Positions 52,881-61,975 of a stretch of DNA of 64,000 nt are shown here, piece by piece. Every line of letters begins with the position of its first letter. Position 1 is the stretch's first letter. The DNA is taken from assembly GCA_014193315.1 (NCBI GenBank), contig BJHS01000007.1:62001-126000 (forward strand), in the 5' to 3' direction. A program made the position numbers and the translations under genes. This DNA is from Verrucomicrobiota bacterium (lineage in GTDB: Bacteria > Verrucomicrobiota > Verrucomicrobiia > Opitutales > UBA953). Under the pieces are notes generated by a model that was not told the origin of the DNA, ran no database searches, and saw only the letters and a program-made list of their open reading frames with translations.

Positions 52881-53548
52881 GGCTTCCGCTTCCGATCCAG
52901 CCATTCGCCGATGCGGTTCAGCCTGAGGGCGAACCAGACGAGCAGCATCGCGGCCACCGTCGCAATCGCGGGGATGACGAAGTCGCTGATGCCCGGGCTG
53001 AGCCACCAAGGCAGCTCACGCCGGGGTTCGGGGGCGCTGAGCTGGATCAGGGGCGACTCATCGCCGCCGATGAGCATGACCCAGCGGGGCTCACCCTGGG
53101 GCTGGCGTTCGTCGACGAGCCAGAGAATCACGGTATGCGGGTTCTGCTCGGGCGTACGCAAGGTGAACTTGGCCGGAGGGTCGTCCCAGCGCCAAGTCGC
53201 CTGTAGGAGCGTGTAGCGGCGGGTCAGTTCCTCGGTCGTGTGGCCGAGCGGCGCCGCCGGATCGAGCCGGTCCGTCTGGCTGAATGTCGGCGTGGGCGCG
53301 AGGTCGGCCCAGGGGCGGGTCTCCTTGCCGTCGTTCAGGAGTAGCAGCCCCTTTGCCTCGCGGGCGAGGGCCGCCCGATCCTTGATGAGGAAGTTCGCCT
53401 CGGCGTCGGCCGTGACCCGCAAGGTGATCCCGCCTTCGCGACCGATCGTGAGTTTCGCCAGCAGCCACTCGCCGTTATGGGCGGACACGAACAGGGGGAG
53501 CAACACGGCTCCCCCTAGTAGGCAGGCCTGGTGCAGCCCGCCGATCAC
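52877..53548 (-). CDS. Hypothetical membrane-anchored protein
   Basis: A 223-aa protein with an N-terminal hydrophobic segment (LLGGAVLLPLFVSA), a beta-rich periplasmic region (about 25-160, HNGEWLLAKLTIGREGG), a C-terminal TM helix (about 185-208, FVIPAIATVAAMLLVWFAL) and a basic tail (EWLDRKRKP). The pattern fits a periplasmic sensor or scaffold anchored at its C-terminus. No family recognised. The GTG start overlaps the stop of the upstream propeller gene (GTGA), implying coupled translation. Its stop overlaps the convergent hydrolase stop. Confidence 0.7.
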   Translation of the reverse strand: MIGGLHQACLLGGAVLLPLFVSAHNGEWLLAKLTIGREGGITLRVTADAEANFLIKDRAALAREAKGLLLLNDGKETRPWADLAPTPTFSQTDRLDPAAPLGHTTEELTRRYTLLQATWRWDDPPAKFTLRTPEQNPHTVILWLVDERQPQGEPRWVMLIGGDESPLIQLSAPEPRRELPWWLSPGISDFVIPAIATVAAMLLVWFALRLNRIGEWLDRKRKP

Positions 53549-54534
53549 TTGGCGTCCCAGCGCAGCACGCGGCCGAACTGGTTCCACTCGGTCTCGAGGA
53601 TGTTGCCCTTGCCGTCGAAGGTGATGCCGTGGGGCGAGGTCACGATGCCGGTGCGCCAAGCGTCGGGCTTGACGCCCGGGGTGTTGGTCTGGCCCTTGGT
53701 GTCGTTGGCGCCGAGCTCGGCGACCATCTTGCCTTCCTTGTTCCAGACGGAGACGCGGCCCGCAATCTCGGCGACGCACATCAGGTCGCCGTGGAACGAG
53801 GCCGAGGACGGATTGCGGAGACCCTTGTCGGCGATCATCAGCGGGTTCGTGCCGTCGAGGTTGAGGTGGAACATGCGGTTGTTGCCGCGGTCGAGGCAGA
53901 GCAGGCGGGCCGGGGCGTAGCGGTTGTCGACGAAGACCTTGTGGGTGTTGGCGAAGGCCTTGCCGTCGACCTTCTGGGTCGGGCCACCGAAGACCTGCTT
54001 GAACTTGCCCGTCTTATCGAACTGGAAAATCCAGCTCTTGCCGTAGCCGTCGACGATGTAGATGTCGCCGTTCGCGGCCACGTCGCAGTTGGTGAGCTTC
54101 AGGGCATTCGCGTCGACGCCATTCTTGACCTTGGTCTTGCCTTGGGCGGCGGGGAAGTCGTCCGCCTTGATTTCCATCACGATGGTGCCGTCGAGCGTGC
54201 ACTTGATGAGGCGCTGTTCGTTGAGGACGGCGGCAAAGAGGAACTCACCTTCGTCGGTCTTGCGGATGACGAAACCGTGCAGGGAGGCGGGCAACTTGAG
54301 CGCCTTGACGAACTTCCCGGTCTGGTCGTAGACCTGGATGCCGGCGTCCTTTTCCTGCACGCTGACGTAGATGAGCCCGGCGGAGTCGACGGCGATCTCG
54401 CCGTGGCCGTTCCCGATGGTCTTGCGACCTTCGGCGGGCTTGATGAAGTCCGGGAGAAGTTCGTACTTCTTTTCCGCCGCGAAGGCGAGGGAACCGACGA
54501 CAAGGAGGGCGAGGGTGGGGAGGAGCGGACGCAT
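53545..54534 (-). CDS. Secreted NHL-type six-bladed beta-propeller protein
   Basis: A 329-aa exported protein with signal peptide (about 1-19) and propeller blades of the NHL/peptidyl-amidating-lyase type: NGHGEIAVDSAGLIYVSVQE, CDVAANGDIYIVDGYGKSW, LLCLDRGNNRMFHLNLDG and ITFDGKGNILETEWNQFGR. DGYGK and CLDRGNNR resemble metal- or ligand-binding loops of that fold. Coupled with the downstream membrane protein by a 4-bp overlap. It is divergent from a DUF1080 gene; a long palindrome lies between them. Confidence 0.85.
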   Translation of the reverse strand: MRPLLPTLALLVVGSLAFAAEKKYELLPDFIKPAEGRKTIGNGHGEIAVDSAGLIYVSVQEKDAGIQVYDQTGKFVKALKLPASLHGFVIRKTDEGEFLFAAVLNEQRLIKCTLDGTIVMEIKADDFPAAQGKTKVKNGVDANALKLTNCDVAANGDIYIVDGYGKSWIFQFDKTGKFKQVFGGPTQKVDGKAFANTHKVFVDNRYAPARLLCLDRGNNRMFHLNLDGTNPLMIADKGLRNPSSASFHGDLMCVAEIAGRVSVWNKEGKMVAELGANDTKGQTNTPGVKPDAWRTGIVTSPHGITFDGKGNILETEWNQFGRVLRWDAK

Positions 54535-54578
54535 AGGGGTGAGGCAGATAAAGGGCCGCGGGCGGGGGCTGGCAATTT

Positions 54579-54614
54579 GAAACACGGGCAAGGCTTGCAA
54601 CTTGCCCGTGTTTC
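54579..54614. promoter_or_regulatory. Perfect 14-bp inverted repeat between divergent genes
   Basis: Arms GAAACACGGGCAAG (54579-54592) and CTTGCCCGTGTTTC (54601-54614) pair perfectly around an 8-nt loop GCTTGCAA. It lies 44 bp before the propeller ATG and 20 bp before the DUF1080 ATG. There is no T-run on either strand, so a terminator is unlikely; an operator shared by both promoters or a 5'-leader hairpin is more plausible. Confidence 0.6.
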
Positions 54615-54634
54615 GGGTGGTTTTCGGAACCCCC

Positions 54635-55270
54635 ATGCGCTCCCTCCGCTTCCTCTCCCTCCTCGCCGTTGCCTTGGCCGCGACCCTCCGTGCCGCCGAC
54701 GCCCCGGCCGCCGAGCCGGTGCCTAAGGCCGATTTCGTGTCCGCCTTCAATGGCAAGGACCTCACCGGCTGGAAGGACGCCAAGGAGAATAAATTCTGGA
54801 AGGTCGTCGATGGCGTCCTCGTCGGTGAGAATGATGAGAAGCTGAAGGGCAACATGCTCTACACCGAGAAGGCCTATGGTGATGTCATCATTTCCCTTGA
54901 TTGCCGCTTCAGTGGTGAAATCGACAGCGGCATCATGGTGCGCCGTGATAAGACCGGGAAGAAGGACATGCAGATGCAGATCGGTGTCTCGCGTAGCCTG
55001 AAGAAGGACATGACCTGTACCTACTACGTCGGTAAGTACCCCGAAGCTGGTTTTGCTCCGAAGGTCGAGAAACTTTGGAAGAAGGACGACTGGAACCAGA
55101 TCGTCTTCCGCGCCAAGGGCGACACCTACACCGTTTGGCTCAATGGCGAGCAGGTCTCCCAGCTCACCGATCCCGCCTACCCGACGCCTTACTCGGTCGG
55201 ACTGCAGATCCACGGGGGGCTGAAGATGAAGGTCGAGTACCGGAACATCACGATCGCCGAATTGAAGTAA
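54635..55270 (+). CDS. Secreted DUF1080 domain protein
   Basis: A 211-aa exported protein with signal peptide (about 1-21) and one DUF1080 (PF06439) domain starting FVSAFNGKDLTGWKD. Core strands YGDVIISLDCRFSGEIDSG and QMQIGVSRSLKKDM follow, then the C-terminal EYRNITIAEL. It differs from the other two DUF1080 proteins of the window in the middle region, and lacks the extra N-terminal domain of the 324-aa one. ATG at 54635 begins the signal peptide. A weak hairpin follows downstream. Confidence 0.9.
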   Translation: MRSLRFLSLLAVALAATLRAADAPAAEPVPKADFVSAFNGKDLTGWKDAKENKFWKVVDGVLVGENDEKLKGNMLYTEKAYGDVIISLDCRFSGEIDSGIMVRRDKTGKKDMQMQIGVSRSLKKDMTCTYYVGKYPEAGFAPKVEKLWKKDDWNQIVFRAKGDTYTVWLNGEQVSQLTDPAYPTPYSVGLQIHGGLKMKVEYRNITIAELK

Positions 55271-55295
55271 GCCCGTCACCCGATGGTGACGCCGC

Positions 55296-55325
55296 CCGGC
55301 GGAATCCCGGGGTCCCGCCGGCTTT
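55296..55325 (+). terminator. Possible terminator after the DUF1080 gene
   Basis: Stem CCGGCGG (55296-55302) with CCGCCGG (55315-55321), 12-nt loop, followed by CTTTGT. A smaller hairpin GTCACC-CGAT-GGTGAC lies just before at 55275-55290. The U-tract is poor. Confidence 0.4.
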
Positions 55326-55376
55326 GTCTCTGGGGTTTCGGCTGGCGAGCGGAAGGGTTCAGGGTAGGAAAGAGCC

Positions 55377-56468
55377 ATGGCTCTCCCCGATCTTGGTGGC
55401 CCTTCGCGCCGTGACTTCCTCCTCCGCACCGGCGCCCTCTCGCTGGGCTTCGTCCCGTTCCTCGCTCGCGCCGCGGACGCGCCCAAGCCGGAGGACGAGA
55501 ACGCGCCGCGGAACCCTTACGCGGACGCGGTCTTCGTCGACGGCGAGCCCCCGCTGCCCGCGGAGGGCGCGTTCACCTTCGCGGTGCTGCCGGACACCCA
55601 GTTCTACGCGCAGAAGCATCCGGACACCTTCCTGGCCCAGACCCGCTGGATTGTCGAGCAACGCGACCGCCGCCGGATCGCGGGCGTGTTGCATCTCGGC
55701 GACATCACCAATAGCAACACGGTGCCCCAGTGGGAGAATGCCCGCAAGGCGCTGCAGGTGCTGGTCGCGGCGAAGATGCCGATGTGCCTCGTCCCGGGCA
55801 ACCACGACTACGGCCCGGGGGGCGGTTGCGCCGATCGCACGACGATGATGTCGCGGTTCCTGCCGGTGGCCGAGCTTTCCCAGGCCCCGCATTGGAAGGG
55901 GAATTACGACAAGGAGCCGGACCGCTCCGAGAACAGCTGGCATTTCCTCGAGGCCATGGGGCGCCGCTTTCTCGTCCTCTGCCTCGAGTTCGGCCCGCGC
56001 GACGACGTGCTCCGCTGGGCCAACGAGGTCGTCGCCGCCCACGCCGACCGCGAGGTCATCCTGGTCACGCACGCGCACATCTACCACGATGACACCCGCT
56101 ACGACCAGGCGCGCTTCGGCAAGAAGCAGAACCATAACCCGCACACCTATTTCGCCAAGGCGAAGCCTGATATCAACGATGGCGAGGAGGTCTGGGCCAA
56201 GCTGATCTCGCGACACGAGAACTTCATCCTGACGTTGAACGGCCACGTCACGGCGGACGGGTTAGGCCGGTTCGTCTCCGCCACCCCGAAGGGCCATCCG
56301 GTGCCCCAGCTGCTCGTTAATTTCCAGATGAAGCCCAACGGCGGCGACGGCTGGCTGCGTCTGATCGAAATGCGCAAGGACGGCACGATGCGGACGTTCG
56401 ATCACTCCCCGACGCGGAAGCAGACCAACGCGTCGCCGCAGAACCAATTCGCGATTCCTTGGGCCTGA
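55377..56468 (+). CDS. Tat-exported calcineurin-like metallophosphoesterase
   Basis: A 363-aa protein with a twin-arginine signal (SRRDFLLRTGALSLGF) and a complete metallophosphoesterase motif set: LPDTQFY, HLGDITN, GNHDYG, VTHAHIY and LNGHV. D-x-Q instead of D-x-H at motif I is a recurring variant in secreted members. Two-metal hydrolysis of phosphoesters outside the cytoplasm is inferred; substrate unknown. It lies about 106 bp downstream of the DUF1080 gene and converges on the lipoprotein gene. Confidence 0.9.
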   Translation: MALPDLGGPSRRDFLLRTGALSLGFVPFLARAADAPKPEDENAPRNPYADAVFVDGEPPLPAEGAFTFAVLPDTQFYAQKHPDTFLAQTRWIVEQRDRRRIAGVLHLGDITNSNTVPQWENARKALQVLVAAKMPMCLVPGNHDYGPGGGCADRTTMMSRFLPVAELSQAPHWKGNYDKEPDRSENSWHFLEAMGRRFLVLCLEFGPRDDVLRWANEVVAAHADREVILVTHAHIYHDDTRYDQARFGKKQNHNPHTYFAKAKPDINDGEEVWAKLISRHENFILTLNGHVTADGLGRFVSATPKGHPVPQLLVNFQMKPNGGDGWLRLIEMRKDGTMRTFDHSPTRKQTNASPQNQFAIPWA

Positions 56469-56478
56469 GGCCCAAGGG

Positions 56479-57795
56479 TTATTGCGGTGCCGGCTCCGGC
56501 GCGAGGAAGCGGAGTAGGGCTTGGCTGAGCCGTTCTTGCTCGGTCAGACGCAGCTTTTCTTCCTGACTGGTGCGGGTGCGTTGTTGCGCTCGCCAGAGCT
56601 GGTGCGCTTGCTCGTCGGAAATCCATTCGCCGAGCCGGAAGGGGAGCGGAAGCCGGCTTTCGGCAGGTTTGGCGCTCGCACCGGGGCGGAGGGTCGGGCT
56701 AGGCGATCCAGCGCGGGCTGGGGCACCCGCCATGCCGGGATGCGGGTTCAGTGAGACAGGAAGCTCTTGGCCGTTCGCCGGGCCGGCTTCCGGCGAACTC
56801 GGCGCGAGGGGGCTCGTCGTTCCACGGTTCGGGCGTCCCGTCCCGTTGGACGCGGGCAGCGCGAGCGAGCCGGTCGCTTTTGCAGGGGTGGGTGACGCCG
56901 AGAGCAAGCCATCCCGTGCGATCGGTAGTGGCGGGCTTTCGTCAGGCCGGCTGGCCGGCGACCTTGGGGCCGGGAGGGGCAAGGTATCCGTGCCGCGGAC
57001 GCTCGCCGTCGCGCCGGGCACGTCGAGACCTGGGAGGCTCGAGCCAGTCGGCGGGCGACGGGTCGTGTCCTCCGGGCCAAGGAGGCGGGACGGGCTTGCC
57101 TCGTACTCGCGGGAGGGGGCGGCGTCGAGGTCGGGCAGGTGGCGTGCGTTCGGTCCAGCGGACCTCGGCGTGTCCTGGTCGAAGCCGGGTAGTTTCAATG
57201 AGGCCGAGGTGCTGCGTCGGGCGGTGGACACGGCTGGGGCCGGGAGCGGGACTTTGCCGGATGCGTTCGTCGAACGGGGCCTCGTCGTCAGTTCGATCTC
57301 TAGTGCAGGACCAGTCTTGCCGGGCGGCCTCGGCGCGTTCGGGATGTCGACGTCGATGCCGCGGGTATCGCGGCGCGTCCGGGGTCCTTCCGGAAGGGTG
57401 GGGAGACTTACCGCGGTGCCGGGTTCCCGCTCATTAGGGCCACAGGTTTCCGGTAACCCGATGGCCGACTTCGGGTTGGTCGCGCGGGCGCCGCCGGCGG
57501 GCGTTTGCACCGTCAACGATGGCGGGGGCGCCGTGGGGCTGGTGCCGACTTCAGGTTGAGTCGCAGGTGGTGGGCGGGCCGCAGGTTTCGGCGGCAGGGC
57601 TTGCGGGACGGAGTCGGCCCGCGGCGGCGGGGTCTTGGCGTGGTCGCCGCCGGGGCCACTGCCGTGGCCGCCGCGACGGGAGGAGAAGTTATACCAAGAG
57701 GAACTCTCCTCGCTCCCCGTCTCGGTGTGGCAACCGACCAGGGCGACGATACCCGCGGCCACGAGCCACAGGTTTCTGGTGCCACGTCGGTCCAT
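56479..57795 (-). CDS. Proline/serine-rich lipoprotein, hypothetical
   Basis: A 438-aa predicted lipoprotein (lipobox ALVGC at about 18-22). Most of the chain, about 30-370, is low-complexity Pro/Ser/Arg/Ala-rich sequence without predicted fold, with dispersed short LPxLD/LPGLD elements (LPGFDQ, LPDLDA, LPGLDVP). The last 70 residues form a charged helix (SDEQAHQLWRAQQRTRTSQEE). It suggests an outer-membrane-anchored, disordered tether. It lies 9 bp after the large coiled-coil membrane protein gene, so the two probably work together. No family recognised. Confidence 0.7.
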   Translation of the reverse strand: MDRRGTRNLWLVAAGIVALVGCHTETGSEESSSWYNFSSRRGGHGSGPGGDHAKTPPPRADSVPQALPPKPAARPPPATQPEVGTSPTAPPPSLTVQTPAGGARATNPKSAIGLPETCGPNEREPGTAVSLPTLPEGPRTRRDTRGIDVDIPNAPRPPGKTGPALEIELTTRPRSTNASGKVPLPAPAVSTARRSTSASLKLPGFDQDTPRSAGPNARHLPDLDAAPSREYEASPSRLLGPEDTTRRPPTGSSLPGLDVPGATASVRGTDTLPLPAPRSPASRPDESPPLPIARDGLLSASPTPAKATGSLALPASNGTGRPNRGTTSPLAPSSPEAGPANGQELPVSLNPHPGMAGAPARAGSPSPTLRPGASAKPAESRLPLPFRLGEWISDEQAHQLWRAQQRTRTSQEEKLRLTEQERLSQALLRFLAPEPAPQ

Positions 57796-57804
57796 CGGCG
57801 GTGC

Positions 57805-60441
57805 TTACTGCGTCAGGATCTGCATCGCCGTGACCAAGGGCGGGCCCGCTTTCGGGTCGAAGCGCGCGGAGATCGTGAACTTGGCATCGCGGCCGGTCGG
57901 CACCGTTTTCTCGACCCGCACCAGCTGCGCACCGGGCCGCTTGTCGTCGCCGAGGGCGCCGCGCATCCGTTCGATCAGCGAATCGTAGTCGAGCGTGTCG
58001 GCGCAACGGTTCATCAGTTTCCAGCCGAGGTCGGGCACGGCCGGGGCCTCGAGCTTCGCCATCAGCTTCACCGGGTCGCGCGTGGCACCGTCGGCGAAAC
58101 GGTCGAACTGGTAGAGGTAACTCGCCCCGATCGAAAGCGAATCGTTACCGGCGGCCTGCAGCGCGAGCAGCAACTCGAACTCCATCGCCGGGCGCATTTG
58201 CTCGTAGCGGCTGCGCGTCGCCGGGTTCATGGGCAGCCGGCGGAAGAAGCGGTTGGCGTCGAGCCAGAGGGTCAGGGCGCCTGGCTGGTCGCTCGCGTAG
58301 TGCGGGAGTTTCTCCGGAAGTTCGCCCGCCTTGCGCAACCGTGCCTCGGGGCGCGTCAGGCAGAGGCGGATCTCCTTTTCCACGCAGGGAGCGGCGGGGT
58401 CGCCTTCGAACTCAACCAAGATGACCGCGGTCCGGTTCGTCAGACCAAAGGTAAAAAAACCGCCTTCCGGGTCCATGTAACGGCCCTCCCCATGCTTGAT
58501 CATCGAGCGGCTGCGAGTGAGGTTCGAGGCGCTCTTGCCGGTCTCGCCCCGGAGGGAATTGTTGAGCTGGTCCGCGATCCGCGAGAGGGCCGCCTCGGCC
58601 ACCGTCGGGTCGACGACGCGGATGACGAGGCCGCAGAGCATCACCGGGCGGGAGCCATCGCCCGCATCCTTGGCGTCCGCCGGGAATTTCGCGAAGGCGT
58701 AGATATCGGAATGCGCGTCGAGGCCGTTCTTCACCAGCTCGGCCACGGCGGTGGACATACCCTTGCCGCCGGTGCGTTCCAGCCACTCGGGGAAGGCTTT
58801 GTTGCCTTTCTGGCGGAGTTCATCCGGGCGAAAGGCCATCACCGCGAAACTGTCGCCAGGGATGACGTTCGCCGAGCCGAAGTTCCCGCGGGCGGCTTGT
58901 TCGGTGCGCTCGGACGACCACAGCCAGAGGAAGAGGCCGAGTAGGACGCTACCCAGAATCGCCGCGACGACGATTTCGAGCGGCGACCACTGGCCGCGTC
59001 GCCGGGGGGCGGGGGCCGGGGCGGGCGCAGGCAGCGCGGCGGGAGCGGGGTTGGCGGTCTCCGCCCCGGCGCCGGCGAGTGCCGCCGTTGGTTGCCCCCG
59101 ACCGCGGGTCAGCGCCATGTTGAAGGCGACGACGAGCGTCACGGCGAGCGGGTCGAACACCGCGACAAGCGCCAACATCAGCCACTTCACGACGTCGGTG
59201 GCCTCGGCGTCGAAGGCCCGGGCGACGAAGCGGTAGGACCCGATGTCGGTGGCGGCGATCTGGTCGCGCAATTTGTGGATCTGCTCGGTGCGCTCGCGGT
59301 TGACCTTGTAGAGGGCCTCCACTTCGGCCTCGGTCAGGCCGGCCTTCGTCTGGCCCTGCTCCTGGAGACTGGCGAGTTGTTTCTCCAAGGCGGCGAGGCT
59401 CTCCTCGCCGGTCTTGCGCAGGCTTTTTTCCTCGTCGTCGAGGCGGGCGAGCTCGCCTTTGAATTGGTCGCGGAGCAGGCCGGTCTCCCTGGCGGCGTCG
59501 GTGTTCACGCGCGCCTGTTCCGCCCGGAGCCGCTCGACGCGGGCGGAGCCGTCGGCCCGTAACCGGGTGATGGCGCCGGAGGCTTCGACGACCTTGGCGA
59601 GGATGGCCTCGCGTTCCGGCTTCTGCTGCTCGCGGAGCTCCTGGCCTTTCTTCACGTTGTCTTGCTCGAAGATCAGGTAGGTGCTGGTGGTGCCTTGCGC
59701 CGTGTAGGCGGCGACGGCCTGGTCGAGCACCTTCAAGCGGTCGTTGAGGCCGGCGATGGCGGCTTCTTCGGCGGCGAGGCCCTTGGCGACGGCGCTCTCT
59801 TCGGCGGCGATGCTCTTGGCCAGCGTGGCGCTGAGGTCGGCGCCGCGTTGGGCGGGCGCGGCGGTGTCCTGGGCGCGCCGGGTGTCGAGCGCCTTGCGCT
59901 GCTCCTGCAGGCGGGCCAGCGACTGGGCGAGGGTCTCGCCGGCCTGGGTGATGCGGCCTTGCAGCTTGGCGATGTCCTCGCGGCTGGCGGTGTTGACGCG
60001 GACCGTCTTGCCGCGGGCGTCGTCGATTTGGCGCTGGCTCTCGGCGATGGTCTTCTCGATGGCGGCGATCTCGGTCTCGTTGCGCGTGATCGTGGTGGCG
60101 GTTTTTTCGTAGGCGCGGGCGAGGTAGCCGTAGTTGCCGAGCGAGGTGATGGCGATGAGGACCAAGACCGCCAAGGTCAGGTAGAAACGCAGGACCCCGG
60201 TGATCAGGTGCCAGTAGCGATAGAGGAAGGAGGCGGCGACGAGTTTACCCACCTCGAGGGAGGCGGCCATGACCATGACCGGCCCTTCGGAGCCGGTGAA
60301 GAGCTGGCCGAGGCCCAGGACCGAGAAATAAGCCGAACAGCCCGCGATATAGAGGGCCGAGGTGAGGAGGACGACCCGGAAGCCCCAGGTCAGCGCCTTG
60401 GGTTCCTCGCTCGGTTTTTCGTCAGGGGAGGGGGTGGTCAT
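57805..60441 (-). CDS. Large coiled-coil inner-membrane protein, hypothetical
   Basis: An 878-aa protein. Three TM helices (about 22-46, 54-74, 84-106) precede a long alpha-helical coiled coil (about 110-400). A fourth TM (about 419-443) has the motif FDAEATDVVKWLMLALVAVFD. An Ala/Pro linker (about 455-482), a fifth TM (about 488-508) and a soluble C-terminal domain (about 515-878) follow. That domain starts NVIPGDSFAVMAFRPDEL, reminiscent of DUF4836/DUF3352-like envelope domains. The TM4 region resembles coiled-coil membrane proteins I recall from marine phages and bacteria; this is memory, not a search. The lipoprotein gene follows after 9 bp. Function unknown. Confidence 0.75.
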   Translation of the reverse strand: MTTPSPDEKPSEEPKALTWGFRVVLLTSALYIAGCSAYFSVLGLGQLFTGSEGPVMVMAASLEVGKLVAASFLYRYWHLITGVLRFYLTLAVLVLIAITSLGNYGYLARAYEKTATTITRNETEIAAIEKTIAESQRQIDDARGKTVRVNTASREDIAKLQGRITQAGETLAQSLARLQEQRKALDTRRAQDTAAPAQRGADLSATLAKSIAAEESAVAKGLAAEEAAIAGLNDRLKVLDQAVAAYTAQGTTSTYLIFEQDNVKKGQELREQQKPEREAILAKVVEASGAITRLRADGSARVERLRAEQARVNTDAARETGLLRDQFKGELARLDDEEKSLRKTGEESLAALEKQLASLQEQGQTKAGLTEAEVEALYKVNRERTEQIHKLRDQIAATDIGSYRFVARAFDAEATDVVKWLMLALVAVFDPLAVTLVVAFNMALTRGRGQPTAALAGAGAETANPAPAALPAPAPAPAPRRRGQWSPLEIVVAAILGSVLLGLFLWLWSSERTEQAARGNFGSANVIPGDSFAVMAFRPDELRQKGNKAFPEWLERTGGKGMSTAVAELVKNGLDAHSDIYAFAKFPADAKDAGDGSRPVMLCGLVIRVVDPTVAEAALSRIADQLNNSLRGETGKSASNLTRSRSMIKHGEGRYMDPEGGFFTFGLTNRTAVILVEFEGDPAAPCVEKEIRLCLTRPEARLRKAGELPEKLPHYASDQPGALTLWLDANRFFRRLPMNPATRSRYEQMRPAMEFELLLALQAAGNDSLSIGASYLYQFDRFADGATRDPVKLMAKLEAPAVPDLGWKLMNRCADTLDYDSLIERMRGALGDDKRPGAQLVRVEKTVPTGRDAKFTISARFDPKAGPPLVTAMQILTQ

Positions 60442-60625
60442 GAAGGCGGGGTGTATCAAGGGGTTCTACGGGGGGGGTTCGGGGTTGTCAAAAGGTAGAT
60501 TGGGGCGGGAACCGCCCGCCGGGGGCGGCGGTCCCTCTTACCGGGTACGACAGGCATAATTTTGTTATTTTAAGGCAACCCGGACCAGATACACCTGTCT
60601 CATCCCCAAATCCCACCCCGTCGTC

Positions 60626-61957
60626 ATGAAAATGCATCGCAATTGTCAAGGAGACCACCCCGACATCCGTACCACCTGGCGTCGACGGGAGTTTCTCCAG
60701 GTCGGGATGTTCGGCACCCTGGGTTTGACGCTGCCCGGGATGTTGCGGCTCCGGGCGAACGAGTTGCCGAAGGTCGAAGCCTTTGACGCCCTCGCCGACG
60801 CCGTCATCCATATCTACCTGCCGGGCGGCATGGCCCAGCATGAGTCGTGGGACCCCAAGCCTTTCGCAGCGCCCGAATACCGCGGTCCCTTCACCCCGAT
60901 CAAGACGACGATCCCCGGGGAATACGTCGGCGAGAAGTTCGTGAACATCGCCAAGATCATGAACAAGCTCACAATCGTCCGCTCCATGACGCACGGTGAG
61001 GCGGCGCATGAGCGTGGCACGCACAACATGTTCACGGGCTATCGCCCGAGCCCGGCCATCAAGTTCCCCAGCTTCGGTTCGGTGATCTCGCACGAGCAAG
61101 GCTCGCGCAACAACCTGCCTCCTTACGTGGTGGTGCCCAGTCAGAGCATCCCGGAACAGGGCACGGGCTACATGAGCAGTGCCTTCGGTCCCTTCGCCCT
61201 CGGCAGTGACCCGGCGGACAAGGCCTTCACGGTGCGCGACCTGCTTTCCCCGAAGGATATCGCCCCGGCCCGCTTCGACCGCCGGCGCGGCTTGCTCGCC
61301 TCCGTCGACGAGCACTTCCGCGCGACCGAGAAGTCCGACGCCATTGGCTCCATGGATAGCTTCCAGCAGGCCGCCTACGGGCTCGTGAGCAGCGCCAAGG
61401 CCCGCCAGGCCTTCGACCTCTCACGGGAGTCCGAGAAGTTGCGCGACGAGTACGGCCGCAACACCGCGGGGCAGCGCTTCCTGCTCGCCCGCCGGCTCGT
61501 CGAGTCCGGCGTCCGCATGGTATCGGTGACCTTTGGCGGCTGGGATCACCACTCGAACATCAAGGGCGGCTTCGAGGGCCAGGCCTCGCAGTTCGACCAG
61601 GCTTTTGCCCGCCTCATCACCGACCTGGCCGACCGCGGTATGCTCAAGCGCACGCTGGTGCTGGTCAGTTCCGAGTTCGGCCGCACGCCCAAGCTCAATG
61701 GTACCAACGGCCGCGACCATTGGCCGCGCGTCTTCTCCGTTGCCATGGCCGGTGGCGGCGTGAAGGAAGGTTACGTCCATGGTGCCTCCGACGCGCTCGG
61801 TGGTGAGCCCGATCGCGACGCGGTCGGCCCGGAGGATCTGGCCAAGACGATGTACCGGCTGCTGGGTATCAATGCCGACAAGCGCATCGTCTCCGACGGC
61901 GGGCGGCCAATCGATATCGTCAACGGCGGTAGGATCATGGCCGACTGGTTGGCCTGA
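60626..61957 (+). CDS. DUF1501 protein with Tat-type signal
   Basis: A 443-aa protein of the DUF1501 family (PF07394). The N-terminus has an arginine-rich Tat-like motif (WRRREFLQVGMFGTLGL). Conserved stretches are IHIYLPGGMAQHESWDPKP, IVRSMTHGEAAHERGTHNM, VTFGGWDHHSNI and VSSEFGRTPKLNG. It is the second DUF1501 protein of the window but, unlike the first, is followed by a PPC-domain gene (18 bp) rather than by a DUF1549/1553 gene. An AT-rich stretch at about 60557-60575 upstream may hold its promoter. Confidence 0.92.
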   Translation: MKMHRNCQGDHPDIRTTWRRREFLQVGMFGTLGLTLPGMLRLRANELPKVEAFDALADAVIHIYLPGGMAQHESWDPKPFAAPEYRGPFTPIKTTIPGEYVGEKFVNIAKIMNKLTIVRSMTHGEAAHERGTHNMFTGYRPSPAIKFPSFGSVISHEQGSRNNLPPYVVVPSQSIPEQGTGYMSSAFGPFALGSDPADKAFTVRDLLSPKDIAPARFDRRRGLLASVDEHFRATEKSDAIGSMDSFQQAAYGLVSSAKARQAFDLSRESEKLRDEYGRNTAGQRFLLARRLVESGVRMVSVTFGGWDHHSNIKGGFEGQASQFDQAFARLITDLADRGMLKRTLVLVSSEFGRTPKLNGTNGRDHWPRVFSVAMAGGGVKEGYVHGASDALGGEPDRDAVGPEDLAKTMYRLLGINADKRIVSDGGRPIDIVNGGRIMADWLA

Positions 61958-61975
61958 CCTGCCTGCCCGCGCGTC

